Shown: piece by piece, positions 26,683-34,565 of the stretch
Position numbering within the stretch: the stretch's first letter is position 1
Layout: each line of letters begins with the position of its first letter
Assembly: GCF_001202035.1 (NCBI RefSeq)
Contig: NZ_LGHT01000044.1
Span: 434,001 to 498,000 of the forward strand
Length of the DNA: 64,000 nt
Reading direction: 5' to 3'
Source: Pseudorhodobacter wandonensis
Lineage (GTDB): Bacteria; Pseudomonadota; Alphaproteobacteria; Rhodobacterales; Rhodobacteraceae
Position numbers and translations under genes: made by a program
Notes under the pieces: model-generated
Told to the model about the DNA's origin: nothing
What the model saw: only the letters and a program-made list of their open reading frames with translations
The model's database searches: none

Positions 26683-27948
26683 TCACAGCCATTCAGGTAT
26701 GGTATCGCGAGAAAGCATTTCGTCAAACGTTGGACGGGCGCGGATGACTGCAAAGTGATCGCCATGCACCAAAACCTCAGGCACCAAGGGGCGCGAGTTG
26801 TATTCGGACGACATCACCGCGCCATAGGCACCGGCCGAGCGCAGGGCAATCAGGTCACCTGCCTGCAACGCGGGCAGATTGCGGGCCTTGGCAAAGGTAT
26901 CCCCCGATTCGCAAATCGGGCCGACGATGTCATAGGGCTGTTGTTCAGCCCCCGCAGCCGGTTCATTCAGCGCGATGATATCATGGTGCGAGCCATACAT
27001 GGCGGGGCGGATCAGGTCGTTCATCGCGGCATCGACGATCAGGAAATCACGGTCTTCGCCGTTTTTCACATAGATCACCTCGGACACCAGAATCCCTGCG
27101 TTGCCGGAAATCAGGCGGCCGGGTTCGATTTCGATCTCGCAGCCCAGATCGCCGACGGTGCGTTTGATCAGCGCGCCGTAATCCATCGGCAAGGGTGGGG
27201 CGTTATTGTCGCGGGTATAAGGGATGCCAAGCCCGCCGCCCAGATCGAGGCGCTCAATCGTGTGGCCATCGGCGCGCAGGGCGTGGGTTAGCTCGGCCAC
27301 CTTTAGGTAGGCCGCTTCAAACGGTTCCAGCGCGGTTAGCTGGCTGCCGATATGCACGTCGATGCCCACAACTTTCAGGCCGGGCAGGGTTGCGGCCTCG
27401 GCATAAACCTCACGCGCGCGGGAAATCGGGATGCCGAATTTATCGCCCTTTTTACCGGTCGAGATTTTTTCGTGGGTTTTGGCGTCAACATCGGGGTTCA
27501 CGCGGATGGTGATGGGGGCGACCATGCCAAGCCCATGCGCCACCTCGGACAGCACGCGCATTTCGGGCTCTGATTCGATGTTGAACTGGCGGATGCCGCC
27601 GGTCAGCGCGAGATGCATTTCCTGCCGCGTTTTGCCAACGCCGGAAAACACGATCCGGTCGCCCGGAACACCGGCAGCCTTGGCGCGCAGATACTCGCCG
27701 CCCGAGACGACATCCATGCCCGCGCCCAGATTGCCAAGGGTTTTCAGCACAGCCACGTTGGACAGCGATTTGATCGCAAAGCAGACAAGGTGTGGCAGCG
27801 GCGACAGCGCCTCGGTGAACAGCTGGTAATGGCGGGTCAGGGTGGCGGTGGAATAGCAGTAAAACGGCGTACCAACCTGGGCCGCGATGTCAGCAAGGGC
27901 CACGTCTTCGGCGTAAAGTTTGCCGGATTTATACTGAAAATGGTCCAT
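26683..27948 (-). CDS. lysA: Diaminopimelate decarboxylase
   Basis: PLP-dependent enzyme catalysing the last step of lysine synthesis, meso-diaminopimelate to L-lysine. It has 421 residues. The PLP lysine is in CFAIKSLSN (near residue 57), the glycine-rich phosphate loop in DLGGGLGIPY, and the active-site cysteine in GPICESGDTFAK. Two tandem ATGs exist (27951 and 27948); AAGGGA is better spaced from the second. It follows the class II aldolase gene after about 70 bases. In many Rhodobacterales argH and lysA are near neighbours with a small lipoprotein gene; here extra genes separate them. Confidence 0.96.
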   Translation of the reverse strand: MDHFQYKSGKLYAEDVALADIAAQVGTPFYCYSTATLTRHYQLFTEALSPLPHLVCFAIKSLSNVAVLKTLGNLGAGMDVVSGGEYLRAKAAGVPGDRIVFSGVGKTRQEMHLALTGGIRQFNIESEPEMRVLSEVAHGLGMVAPITIRVNPDVDAKTHEKISTGKKGDKFGIPISRAREVYAEAATLPGLKVVGIDVHIGSQLTALEPFEAAYLKVAELTHALRADGHTIERLDLGGGLGIPYTRDNNAPPLPMDYGALIKRTVGDLGCEIEIEPGRLISGNAGILVSEVIYVKNGEDRDFLIVDAAMNDLIRPAMYGSHHDIIALNEPAAGAEQQPYDIVGPICESGDTFAKARNLPALQAGDLIALRSAGAYGAVMSSEYNSRPLVPEVLVHGDHFAVIRARPTFDEMLSRDTIPEWL

Positions 27949-28021
27949 CATAATCCCTTTGGTGCGATCTGCCTTGGCCTGCGTTTACATGGTATCGGCC
28001 GCACAGCCAAGTAGGGCCGCC

Positions 28022-28780
28022 CTAGCTGCGAAAATCGGGTTCGCTTTTGTCTAGCAGGGTTTTGATGTCGTCGAAAAAGCGGTCTGCCTGGCCATCATAA
28101 TGGTCCATCGCATTTGCCACGCCTTCGGCGACCTCATCCGACAAAAGCCGCAGTTTTTGGCCGGTTTGCAGCGCGCGGATATAGGTTTCGGCCGAGCGTT
28201 CAAAATAATAGAGCCGGTTGAAGGCATCGGCGACCGATGAGCCGAGCACAAGAACGCCGTGATTGCCCATGACCATGACCTTATGGCGCGGGTTTTGCAG
28301 CATGGCGGCGCAGCGGGTGCCTTCGTCTTCAAACGCCAATCCGCCATAGCCTTCGTCGATCACCACACGGTTGAAGAAGGTGGCGGTGTTTTGGTCAATC
28401 GGGGGCAGGCGGCTGTCGGCCAAGCTGGCCAGAACGGTCGAAAAGATCGAATGCACATGCATCACGCAGCGGGCGTGTGGCACATGGCGGTGAATGGATC
28501 CGTGCAGCCCCCACGCCGTCGGGTCGGGGGCATCAGGGCGATCAAGTGCGGCAGGATCATCGGCATTCAGCAGCAGCAGGTCGCTGGCCTTAATAAGGGA
28601 AAAGTGGCGCTGATTGGGGTTGATCAGGAAATCCTTGCCATCATCTGACACGGCTAGCGAAAAGTGGTTGGCGACGGCCTCGTGCATGTTCAGCCGGGCG
28701 GTCCAGCGAAAGGCGGCGGCCATATCGACGCGCTCGGCCTTGTGGGTCAGGTTATGGCCGGTTGAGCTGTGTTGGTTCAT
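28022..28780 (-). CDS. Class II aldolase/adducin family protein
   Basis: Probable metal-dependent aldolase or a relative lacking aldolase activity. About 252 residues. Zinc-ligand histidines appear in HVPHARCVMHVHSIF, and a later ligand in MGNHGVLVLG. The start ATG at 28780 has GGGGA about six bases upstream; frames open further upstream lack a good site. Many members with this layout have unknown substrates. It lies between lysA and a degenerate ATP-grasp-like gene, all on the minus strand. The intervening region gives no hint of the pathway. Confidence 0.87.
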   Translation of the reverse strand: MNQHSSTGHNLTHKAERVDMAAAFRWTARLNMHEAVANHFSLAVSDDGKDFLINPNQRHFSLIKASDLLLLNADDPAALDRPDAPDPTAWGLHGSIHRHVPHARCVMHVHSIFSTVLASLADSRLPPIDQNTATFFNRVVIDEGYGGLAFEDEGTRCAAMLQNPRHKVMVMGNHGVLVLGSSVADAFNRLYYFERSAETYIRALQTGQKLRLLSDEVAEGVANAMDHYDGQADRFFDDIKTLLDKSEPDFRS

Positions 28781-28856
28781 CTGAAATCCCCGCTTTTGCA
28801 TTCGGGCCATGCTGGGGCGTGGCGCGATGCGGAGCAAGGGGGAAATGGCAGGTGGT

Positions 28857-29666
28857 TCAGTGGGCGGCTTTGATTTCTTCAAAAACCGGCGCGAAAGTTT
28901 CGTTCAAGATGCCGCGTGCGGTGGCGAATTGGTAAAGCCCGTGATGCGGGTTTGCGGTGCCGCCGATCAGCCGCGCGCCATCGGGGCAAATTGCCAGATC
29001 CCAACCCAGCAGCGCATAGGCGCGTTGGCTGTTATGGGCGACGCGCACCGTATCAAGCACGGATTGCCAGTGTGGCAGTGCTGCACCCATCAGATGCACA
29101 CCGGTTCTAGGGTGGTTGGTTGGCCATTGCGTATCGGTGCCGACGCCTTTGCGCATGCTGCGGACCTTGCCGCTGCCGATGTCGATTTCGCCGATCATAC
29201 CGCCCGAATGGGGCACGGTTTGCGGCGTTGTCTGGTCGCGCGGAATGGTCCAGAGCGCGTAAAGCACGCGACTGCAACGGCCTTGCCAAACGGTGACCAA
29301 CCGCAACCGGCTGACTGTCTGGCTGCCGGTTAGGGTAGAGACCTGAGGGTGTTGGGTCAGTGTGTCGCGCGAACAAAGCGGCGCAAGTGGCGGGCTGGCG
29401 GCTTTGGGTTTTTGCAGCGCCGCATTCAGTCTGGTTGACCCGAGTTCACCGACAAAGGCGTGTTTTTCGGCTTGGGTCAGGTCGGGGCGGTACACCTCAT
29501 GCGCGTAATATTCGCGGGCGGTCAGGTAATTCGGGCCGAGTTTGAGCGTATAGATATCGGCGAGTTGGCGCAGGGTGCTGACCTTGTATTTCCGCGCAAC
29601 GATTTGCTGCGGGGTCAGTTGTGTCGATGGGTGTTGTGCCCCGAGAATGGCGAATGGGTGCGTCAT
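28857..29666 (-). CDS. Degenerate sugar-transfer-associated ATP-grasp-like protein
   Basis: A 269-residue protein whose second half follows the sugar-transfer-associated ATP-grasp pattern: RLRLVTVW, a GGMIGEIDIGSGKV segment, HPRTGVHLMGAALPHW, and GWDLAICPDGARLI. In active enzymes the last segment continues with a metal-binding Glu and Asn (roughly LIEGN). Here it reads LIGGTANP, so the Glu is missing. The segment that would carry the nucleotide-binding lid, between about residues 100 and 130, is much shortened. I infer a pseudoenzyme or a diverged relative. The ATG at 29666 follows AAAGG. The family assignment is by eye. Confidence 0.6.
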   Translation of the reverse strand: MTHPFAILGAQHPSTQLTPQQIVARKYKVSTLRQLADIYTLKLGPNYLTAREYYAHEVYRPDLTQAEKHAFVGELGSTRLNAALQKPKAASPPLAPLCSRDTLTQHPQVSTLTGSQTVSRLRLVTVWQGRCSRVLYALWTIPRDQTTPQTVPHSGGMIGEIDIGSGKVRSMRKGVGTDTQWPTNHPRTGVHLMGAALPHWQSVLDTVRVAHNSQRAYALLGWDLAICPDGARLIGGTANPHHGLYQFATARGILNETFAPVFEEIKAAH

Positions 29667-29834
29667 ATGCAGCCTTTGCGTTTGCGCGGTTTGCCTTTCG
29701 GGAAAGGTGCCGCGCAAATGCAGTGGTAATGCGAAAGGCCTGTGGCGAAACTGCGGCGATTTGTTCAAACCGCGGTTTGTTTCGCAAGGTGTGTGCCGAG
29801 AGATCGGGGTGTTCTGCGCTATCCTTGGAACGCT

Positions 29835-29960
29835 TTAGTTGCCGGTTGTGACGCCTATCGCCGTAGTGCCGGACACGCGCAGGCCGGGGGCGGTGGGTTC
29901 GCCATCGGCGCCGCAGGCGACAAGGGCAGAAAGGGTGAGAAGAGCAAAAATCAGGCGCAT
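29835..29960 (-). CDS. Tiny lipoprotein (41 residues)
   Basis: A small gene with ATG at 29958-29960 and AAGG about eight bases upstream. The product MRLIFALLTL is followed by SALVAC, a lipobox with Cys16 as the acylated residue, then a 25-residue mature peptide rich in Gly, Thr and Val. It resembles the small lipoproteins often found near lysA or dapF (the YifL/LptM-like class), but the mature part is too short for firm homology. It lies 25 bases after a second tiny lipoprotein gene and downstream of argH on the same strand. Confidence 0.72.
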   Translation of the reverse strand: MRLIFALLTLSALVACGADGEPTAPGLRVSGTTAIGVTTGN

Positions 29961-29985
29961 TGGGTTACCTTTTCAAAAGGGTGAC

Positions 29986-30138
29986 TTAGGGTCTGACGGA
30001 AACCCGGGCGCCGGCAATCTTGGCCGTTGCTACCGGGGTTACGGAAATACCATTGGGGCCAATACCGATATTTGTGCTTAGGCCGGGGCTGGAGCACCCG
30101 GCCAGCACAAGCGCGGCCAATATAGCGATGGGGCGCAT
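29986..30138 (-). CDS. Tiny lipoprotein (50 residues)
   Basis: The ATG at 30136-30138 opens MRPIAILAALVLAGC, a typical signal peptide with lipobox LAGC (Cys15). The mature part has about 36 residues, including IGIGPNGISVTP and ending in ARVSVRP. A frame open further upstream would prepend a basic non-signal segment, so the internal ATG is chosen although no strong ribosome binding site is visible. It follows argH by 61 bases on the same strand. The mature tail shares a Gly/Val/Ser-rich character with the neighbouring 41-residue lipoprotein, which suggests a possible duplication. Confidence 0.65.
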   Translation of the reverse strand: MRPIAILAALVLAGCSSPGLSTNIGIGPNGISVTPVATAKIAGARVSVRP

Positions 30139-30199
30139 CAAGATGCGAACACGGGTGCGCCGCCCCCTGCGTGTGGTGCAATCGGGTAAGGTTGGGGTT

Positions 30200-31609
30200 T
30201 CATTCAAGGGCCTCTTTCCAGCGCGCGATTTGGGCGCGTACCTGGGTAGGGGCCGTGCCGCCATAGGACATGCGGCTGCGCACCGAGTTTTCTACGCCCA
30301 GAACATCAAACACATCGGCGCGAATGCCGTCATGCACCGATTTCATCTGTGCAAGCGTCAGGTCGGGTAGATCAATGCCAGCCTTTTCGGCCATCGCCAC
30401 AAGCGTACCGGTAACATGGTGGGCATCGCGGAAGGGCATTCCAAGTTCGCGCACCAGCCAGTCGGCTAGGTCAGTCGCGGTGGAAAAGCCGGATGCGGCG
30501 GCGGTTTTCAGGTTGTCGCGCAGCGCGGTCATATCGCCCACCATGCCCGTCATCGCGGCAAGGCCGAGCATCAGGCTGTCGGCGGCGTCAAAGGTTTGCT
30601 CTTTGTCCTCTTGCATGTCCTTGGAATAGGTCAGGGCAAGACCCTTCATGATGGTGAACAGAGCCACTGTTGCCCCCAGAATACGCCCGAGTTTTGAGCG
30701 CAGCAATTCGGCCGCATCGGGGTTTTTCTTTTGCGGCATGATCGAAGAGCCAGTCGTCCATTTGTCGGACAGTTTGACAAAACGGAATTGCGACGAGGAC
30801 CAGATGACCAATTCTTCGGCAAAGCGGGAGAGGTGCATGGCGCAGATTGAGGAGGCCGACAGGAATTCGAGCGCGAAATCGCGGTCGGATACCGAATCGA
30901 GGCTGTTGGCGGTGGGGCGGTCAAAGCCCAAAGCGGCCGCCGTAGCGTCGCGGTCAATCGGGAAGGATGTGCCGGCAAGGGCGGCCGCACCCAGAGGGCA
31001 TTCGTTCATGCGTTTGCGGGCATCGACAAAGCGCGACCGGTCACGCGCGAACATTTCCACATAGGCCAGCATATGGTGGCCCCATGTGACAGGCTGCGCG
31101 GTTTGCAGGTGGGTAAAGCCGGGCATCACCCAATCGGCCCCTGCCTCGGCCTGCGCAAGAAACGCTTTCATCAGTGCCTCAAGCCCGGTGATTGCGGCAT
31201 CGCATTGGTCACGCACCCACAGCCGAAAATCCAGCGCGACCTGATCATTGCGCGAGCGGCCTGTGTGCAAACGGCCCGCAGGTTCGCCGATGATTTCTTT
31301 CAGCCGCGCCTCGACGTTCATGTGGATGTCTTCGAGTTCCACGCGAAACGGAAATTTTCCGCCTTCAATTTCTGACAACACCGTGAGCAGGCCTTCACGG
31401 ATCGCCTCGGCATCGCTAGACGTCAGGATACCCTGTGCGGCCAACATGGCGGCATGGGCCCGAGAGCCGGTAATATCCTGAGCCGCGAGGCGGCGGTCAA
31501 ACCCGATGGAGGCGTTGATGGCCTGCATGATGGCGTCATTGCCGCCTTCAAAGCGGCCGCCCCACATGGCGTTGGCGGCTGGTGTTTCGGGTTTGGAAGA
31601 ATTGGTCAT
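30200..31609 (-). CDS. argH: Argininosuccinate lyase
   Basis: Cytoplasmic tetrameric lyase releasing arginine and fumarate from argininosuccinate. It has 469 residues. The fumarase/ASL signature is seen as [17 protein letters not shown], and the N-terminal [10 protein letters not shown] and [16 protein letters not shown] are intact. The ATG at 31609 has AGGGG eight bases upstream; the frame is open far upstream but the extension overlaps the divergent tlpA-like gene. Only 24 bases separate the two divergent start codons. Confidence 0.96.
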   Translation of the reverse strand: MTNSSKPETPAANAMWGGRFEGGNDAIMQAINASIGFDRRLAAQDITGSRAHAAMLAAQGILTSSDAEAIREGLLTVLSEIEGGKFPFRVELEDIHMNVEARLKEIIGEPAGRLHTGRSRNDQVALDFRLWVRDQCDAAITGLEALMKAFLAQAEAGADWVMPGFTHLQTAQPVTWGHHMLAYVEMFARDRSRFVDARKRMNECPLGAAALAGTSFPIDRDATAAALGFDRPTANSLDSVSDRDFALEFLSASSICAMHLSRFAEELVIWSSSQFRFVKLSDKWTTGSSIMPQKKNPDAAELLRSKLGRILGATVALFTIMKGLALTYSKDMQEDKEQTFDAADSLMLGLAAMTGMVGDMTALRDNLKTAAASGFSTATDLADWLVRELGMPFRDAHHVTGTLVAMAEKAGIDLPDLTLAQMKSVHDGIRADVFDVLGVENSVRSRMSYGGTAPTQVRAQIARWKEALE

Positions 31610-31633
31610 GGGCTTGCCCCTGAGGAGATGAGA

Positions 31634-32185
31634 ATGCTGCGAATAGGTCTTTGCGTCCTTTATACCGCCTTGATGCTTGGTGCAAACCCGGCCTTGGCCG
31701 ATGTGACTGCGGCCAAGGCCGTGCTGGCGGGCGATATGCGCAAACTGTCGTTTCATGAAGAGGCCAAAGCGGTGCCGGACGAGGTTTTGGCCGATTTGGA
31801 CGGGGTAGAACACGAGTTGGCGGATTGGCAGGGCAAATGGGTCGTGCTGAATTTCTGGGCCACATGGTGCGCACCGTGCCGCAAGGAAATGCCAAGCCTT
31901 GACCGGTTGGCGCAGACTGTGGGTGAAGATGTGGCCGTGGTAACTGTTGCGACGGGCCGCAACCCGCCTGCCGCCGTGACGCGGTTTTTTGAGGAAATCG
32001 GGGTGGAGAGCCTGCCCGTGCTGCTGGACCCCAAATCGGCGCTGGCCCGTCAGATGGGGGTGCTTGGCCTGCCGCTGACGGTTATTTTGAACCCCGAGGG
32101 GCAAGAAATTGCGCGGCTGATTGGTGATGCCGAGTGGGATGGGGTGAATGCGCGCGCCATGTTGGATGCGTTGATTGCGCCGTAA
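31634..32185 (+). CDS. tlpA: TlpA-family thiol:disulfide oxidoreductase
   Basis: Periplasmic thioredoxin-like protein, about 183 residues, probably keeping cysteines reduced for cytochrome c or oxidase assembly. An N-terminal signal segment ([22 protein letters not shown]) is followed by a thioredoxin fold with the active site WCAPC (near residue 80) in [19 protein letters not shown]. The cis-proline is in GLPLTVILN. The ATG at 31634 is chosen because GAGGAG ends six bases before it; an ATG at 31628 would overlap that site. It is divergent from argH, an arrangement seen in other Rhodobacterales as far as I recall. Confidence 0.9.
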   Translation: MLRIGLCVLYTALMLGANPALADVTAAKAVLAGDMRKLSFHEEAKAVPDEVLADLDGVEHELADWQGKWVVLNFWATWCAPCRKEMPSLDRLAQTVGEDVAVVTVATGRNPPAAVTRFFEEIGVESLPVLLDPKSALARQMGVLGLPLTVILNPEGQEIARLIGDAEWDGVNARAMLDALIAP

Positions 32186-32191
32186 GGCGGG

Positions 32192-32247
32192 GCGGTTTTT
32201 CGGGGAAAAACCGTGCCTTCGGCGAGGATATTTGAGCCAAAGAGAAA
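32192..32247 (+). repeat. Hairpin plus probable dispersed intergenic element after tlpA
   Basis: CGGTTTTTC (32192-32200) and GAAAAACCG (32204-32212) form a perfect 9-bp hairpin, six bases after the tlpA stop. The following GCCTTCGGCGAGGATATTTG and AGCCAAAGAGAAA resemble a phrase I associate with Rhodobacterales intergenic regions. The first part could terminate tlpA transcription. Dispersed-repeat status is from memory and would need a self-search of the genome. Confidence 0.5.
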
Positions 32248-32280
32248 TGCGGGGCCTGACCTTGGGCCTTGCATCGGTCT

Positions 32281-32322
32281 GAAAACAAAGAAACCCAGCA
32301 ACTGTTTAAAGTTGCTGGGTTT
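32281..32322 (-). terminator. Rho-independent terminator of tRNA-Leu
   Basis: A perfect 12-bp stem (32291-32302 with 32311-32322) and an eight-base loop. On the minus strand the stem ends in GGGTTT and is followed by the T-rich run CTTTGTTTTC. It begins 13 bases beyond the CCA end of the tRNA. Confidence 0.88.
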
Positions 32323-32334
32323 TCTTGGTAGTAT

Positions 32335-32419
32335 TGGTGCCCAGAAGAGGACTCGAACCTCCACGCCTTGCGGCACACGGACCTGAACCGTGCGCGTCTA
32401 CCAGTTCCGCCATCTGGGC
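32335..32419 (-). tRNA. tRNA-Leu (anticodon CAG)
   Basis: An 85-base minus-strand gene with encoded CCA. The acceptor stem GCCCAGA pairs with TCTGGGC. The anticodon loop TTCAGGT gives CAG, reading CUG codons. A long variable arm (TGCCGCAAGGCGT) is typical of leucine tRNAs. The T-arm is GGAGG-TTCGAGT-CCTCT. It has its own promoter and terminator. Confidence 0.97.
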
Positions 32420-32435
32420 CGGAGGTAGTGAGGGC

Positions 32436-32464
32436 GATGTAGCCGGACCGTGTGGCGGTGTCAA
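32436..32464 (-). promoter_or_regulatory. Promoter of tRNA-Leu
   Basis: On the minus strand a perfect -35 TTGACA (complement of 32459-32464) is followed, at 17 bases, by TACATC (complement of 32436-32441). The predicted start would lie about ten bases before the tRNA. The -10 is weak, the -35 and spacing are ideal. Confidence 0.6.
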
Positions 32465-32569
32465 CGGGGGTTAAACAAAAATCATCAGGTCTTTTGTTGC
32501 TTGTTTGGAAAGCCTTGTGGGGATATGCAGGCAATCGGATGGAAAGCTTTCCAGATGGAGGCGAGACGG

Positions 32570-33556
32570 ATGAGCAAACTGGTCACAATTTATGGCGGTT
32601 CGGGGTTTGTCGGGCGGTATATCGCGCGGCGCATGGCAAAAGACGGTTGGCGCGTGCGCGTGGCCGTGCGCAGGCCGAATGAAGCGCTTTTCGTGCGGAC
32701 CATTGGGGCTGTTGGCCAGGTAGAGCCGGTTTTGTGCAATATCCGCGACGATGCCTCGGTGCGTCGCGCGTTGATGGGGGCGGATGCGGTTGTGAACTGC
32801 GTCGGCACCTTTGACAAAGGCGGCAAGAATAATTTTAAGGCCGTGCAAGCCGAAGGCGCGGGCCGGATCGCACGGATTGCAGCCGAAGAATCGGTTGGCA
32901 ATTTGGTGCAAATCTCGGCCATCGGAGCGGATGTAGCGGCCGAAAGCGCCTATGCCCGTACCAAGGGCCAAGGTGAGGCGGCTGTGCTGGCGGCGTTTCC
33001 GAATGCGGTTATTCTGCGCCCGTCGGTTATTTTCGGTGCCGAAGACGGGTTCTTTAACCGCTTTGCGGGCATGGCAGGCATGGGGCCGGTTTTGCCAGTC
33101 GTTGGCGCGAACACACGTTTTCAGCCGGTTTTTGTGGATGATGTTGCCAAAGCGGCGGCTATGGGCGCCGAAGGTGTTGCAAAGCCCGGCGTTTACGAGC
33201 TGGGCGGGCCGGATGTGGCGACGTTCCGCGATTTGATGAAGCAGATGTTGGCGGTCATTCAGCGTCGGCGCTTGATCGTGAATATTCCATTTGTGTTTGC
33301 GTCCATTATGGGTGCGTCGTTTGACGTGCTGTCGGCCGTGACCGGTGGGCTGATTGCCAACCGCATTTTGACCCGCGATCAGGTGAAAAGCCTGCGCCAT
33401 GACAATGTGGTGCATGAGGGGGCAAAAAGCTTTGCCGATCTTGGGATCAAGCCGGTGACGATGGACTCGATGCTGCCCGAGTATCTTTGGCCCTACCGCC
33501 CCTCGGGCCAATATGCTGCGATTAAAGGCAGCGCCAAGAACCTGCGCAAAATCTGA
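32570..33556 (+). CDS. NDUFA9-like NAD(P)-binding protein (atypical SDR)
   Basis: A 328-residue Rossmann-fold protein of the complex I NDUFA9/39-kDa subunit-like group. The N-terminus [19 protein letters not shown] contains the glycine-rich nucleotide motif GGSGFVG. Conserved family segments include [27 protein letters not shown] and [17 protein letters not shown]. It may associate with NADH dehydrogenase or act on quinone or lipid metabolism; no partner gene is adjacent. The ATG at 32570 follows GGAGG by eight bases. It probably forms a unit with uppP 18 bases downstream. Confidence 0.92.
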   Translation: MSKLVTIYGGSGFVGRYIARRMAKDGWRVRVAVRRPNEALFVRTIGAVGQVEPVLCNIRDDASVRRALMGADAVVNCVGTFDKGGKNNFKAVQAEGAGRIARIAAEESVGNLVQISAIGADVAAESAYARTKGQGEAAVLAAFPNAVILRPSVIFGAEDGFFNRFAGMAGMGPVLPVVGANTRFQPVFVDDVAKAAAMGAEGVAKPGVYELGGPDVATFRDLMKQMLAVIQRRRLIVNIPFVFASIMGASFDVLSAVTGGLIANRILTRDQVKSLRHDNVVHEGAKSFADLGIKPVTMDSMLPEYLWPYRPSGQYAAIKGSAKNLRKI

Positions 33557-33574
33557 ACCTGAGAGGGGCCTGCT

Positions 33575-34378
33575 ATGGCTGATACCACGCTGGCGGCCCT
33601 TTTTCTGGGGGTTCTTGAGGGGCTGACCGAGTTTATACCCGTTTCTTCGACCGGGCATATTTTGCTGGCGGGGCATTTCATCGGGTTTGAAAGCTCGGGC
33701 AAGACGTTTGAGGTGGTTATCCAGCTGGGCGCGGTGCTGGCGGTTTTGTCGGTTTACGCGGCAAAGCTGTGGGGCGTGTTTAGCGCCGCCCCGCATAGCG
33801 CCGAGGCGCGGCGGACGATTCTATCGGTGCTGATTGCGTTTTTGCCGGCGGTGTTTATCGGCGTGGCTGCGCATGATTTTATCAAGTCGGTGCTGTTTGA
33901 AAGCCCGCGACTGATTTCCATCATGTTGATTTTGGGCGGCATCGTTTTGGTGTTCGTGGACCGCTTTGCGCCAGAACCGCGCTATGATGACGCGATGAAG
34001 CTGCCGCTTGGGATGGCGTTGAAAATCGGCTTTATTCAATGCCTTGCGATGATTCCCGGGGTGTCGCGTTCGGGCGCCACGATTGTCGGCGCCTTGATGT
34101 TGGGCGCGAACAAGCGCGCTGCGGCCGAGTTTTCGTTCTTTCTGTCTATGCCGACGATGGCGGGCGCTTTTGCCTATGACCTGTATAAGAACCGTGATGT
34201 GCTGGATGCGAGCGCTGTGAATGAAATCGTGATAGGCTTTGTCGTGGCGTTTATTGCGGCTGTTTTGGTTGTGCGCTGGTTGCTGGGTTATGTGAGCCGC
34301 CATGGCTATGCGCTGTTTGGCTGGTGGCGAATCATCGTGGGCGGGCTGGCCCTGGCTGCGCTTTCATTGGGGTATTGA
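33575..34378 (+). CDS. uppP: Undecaprenyl-diphosphatase UppP (BacA)
   Basis: Integral membrane phosphatase that recycles undecaprenyl pyrophosphate to the monophosphate carrier for peptidoglycan and polysaccharide export. It has 267 residues and about eight helices. Catalytic motifs are seen as [12 protein letters not shown] (near residue 18) and [12 protein letters not shown] (near residue 160), which carries the second catalytic region. The sequence aligns with BacA-type rather than PAP2-type phosphatases. It lies 18 bases after the NDUFA9-like gene. Confidence 0.96.
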   Translation: MADTTLAALFLGVLEGLTEFIPVSSTGHILLAGHFIGFESSGKTFEVVIQLGAVLAVLSVYAAKLWGVFSAAPHSAEARRTILSVLIAFLPAVFIGVAAHDFIKSVLFESPRLISIMLILGGIVLVFVDRFAPEPRYDDAMKLPLGMALKIGFIQCLAMIPGVSRSGATIVGALMLGANKRAAAEFSFFLSMPTMAGAFAYDLYKNRDVLDASAVNEIVIGFVVAFIAAVLVVRWLLGYVSRHGYALFGWWRIIVGGLALAALSLGY

Positions 34379-34383
34379 GCGGT

Positions 34384-34404
34384 TAGGTAAGCTGTGCTTA
34401 CCTA
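34384..34404 (+). terminator. Hairpin after uppP, probable terminator
   Basis: TAGGTAAGC (34384-34392) and GCTTACCTA (34396-34404) form a perfect 9-bp stem with a three-base loop, six bases after the uppP stop. The downstream tract (TTATTTGC) is only moderately T-rich. Confidence 0.6.
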
Positions 34405-34565
34405 TTATTTGCTATAAATGTGCGGGCGTCGACGTATTTCGATAAAATACTGTCATTTAGGTCAGTCTTGCTGACTTTTATTCCGTTTTGCCGCAAAGTA
34501 TGAAGTCGCTATTGCCCAAGACCCGCAATACGACCCAGCAAAAGACCCAAAGGGAGGCGCTTAGA

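Noticed and set aside
30200-32104. Extension of argH by 165 residues at the N-terminus
   Set aside because: It would overlap the divergent tlpA-like gene; the ATG at 31609 has a good ribosome binding site and gives the family length.
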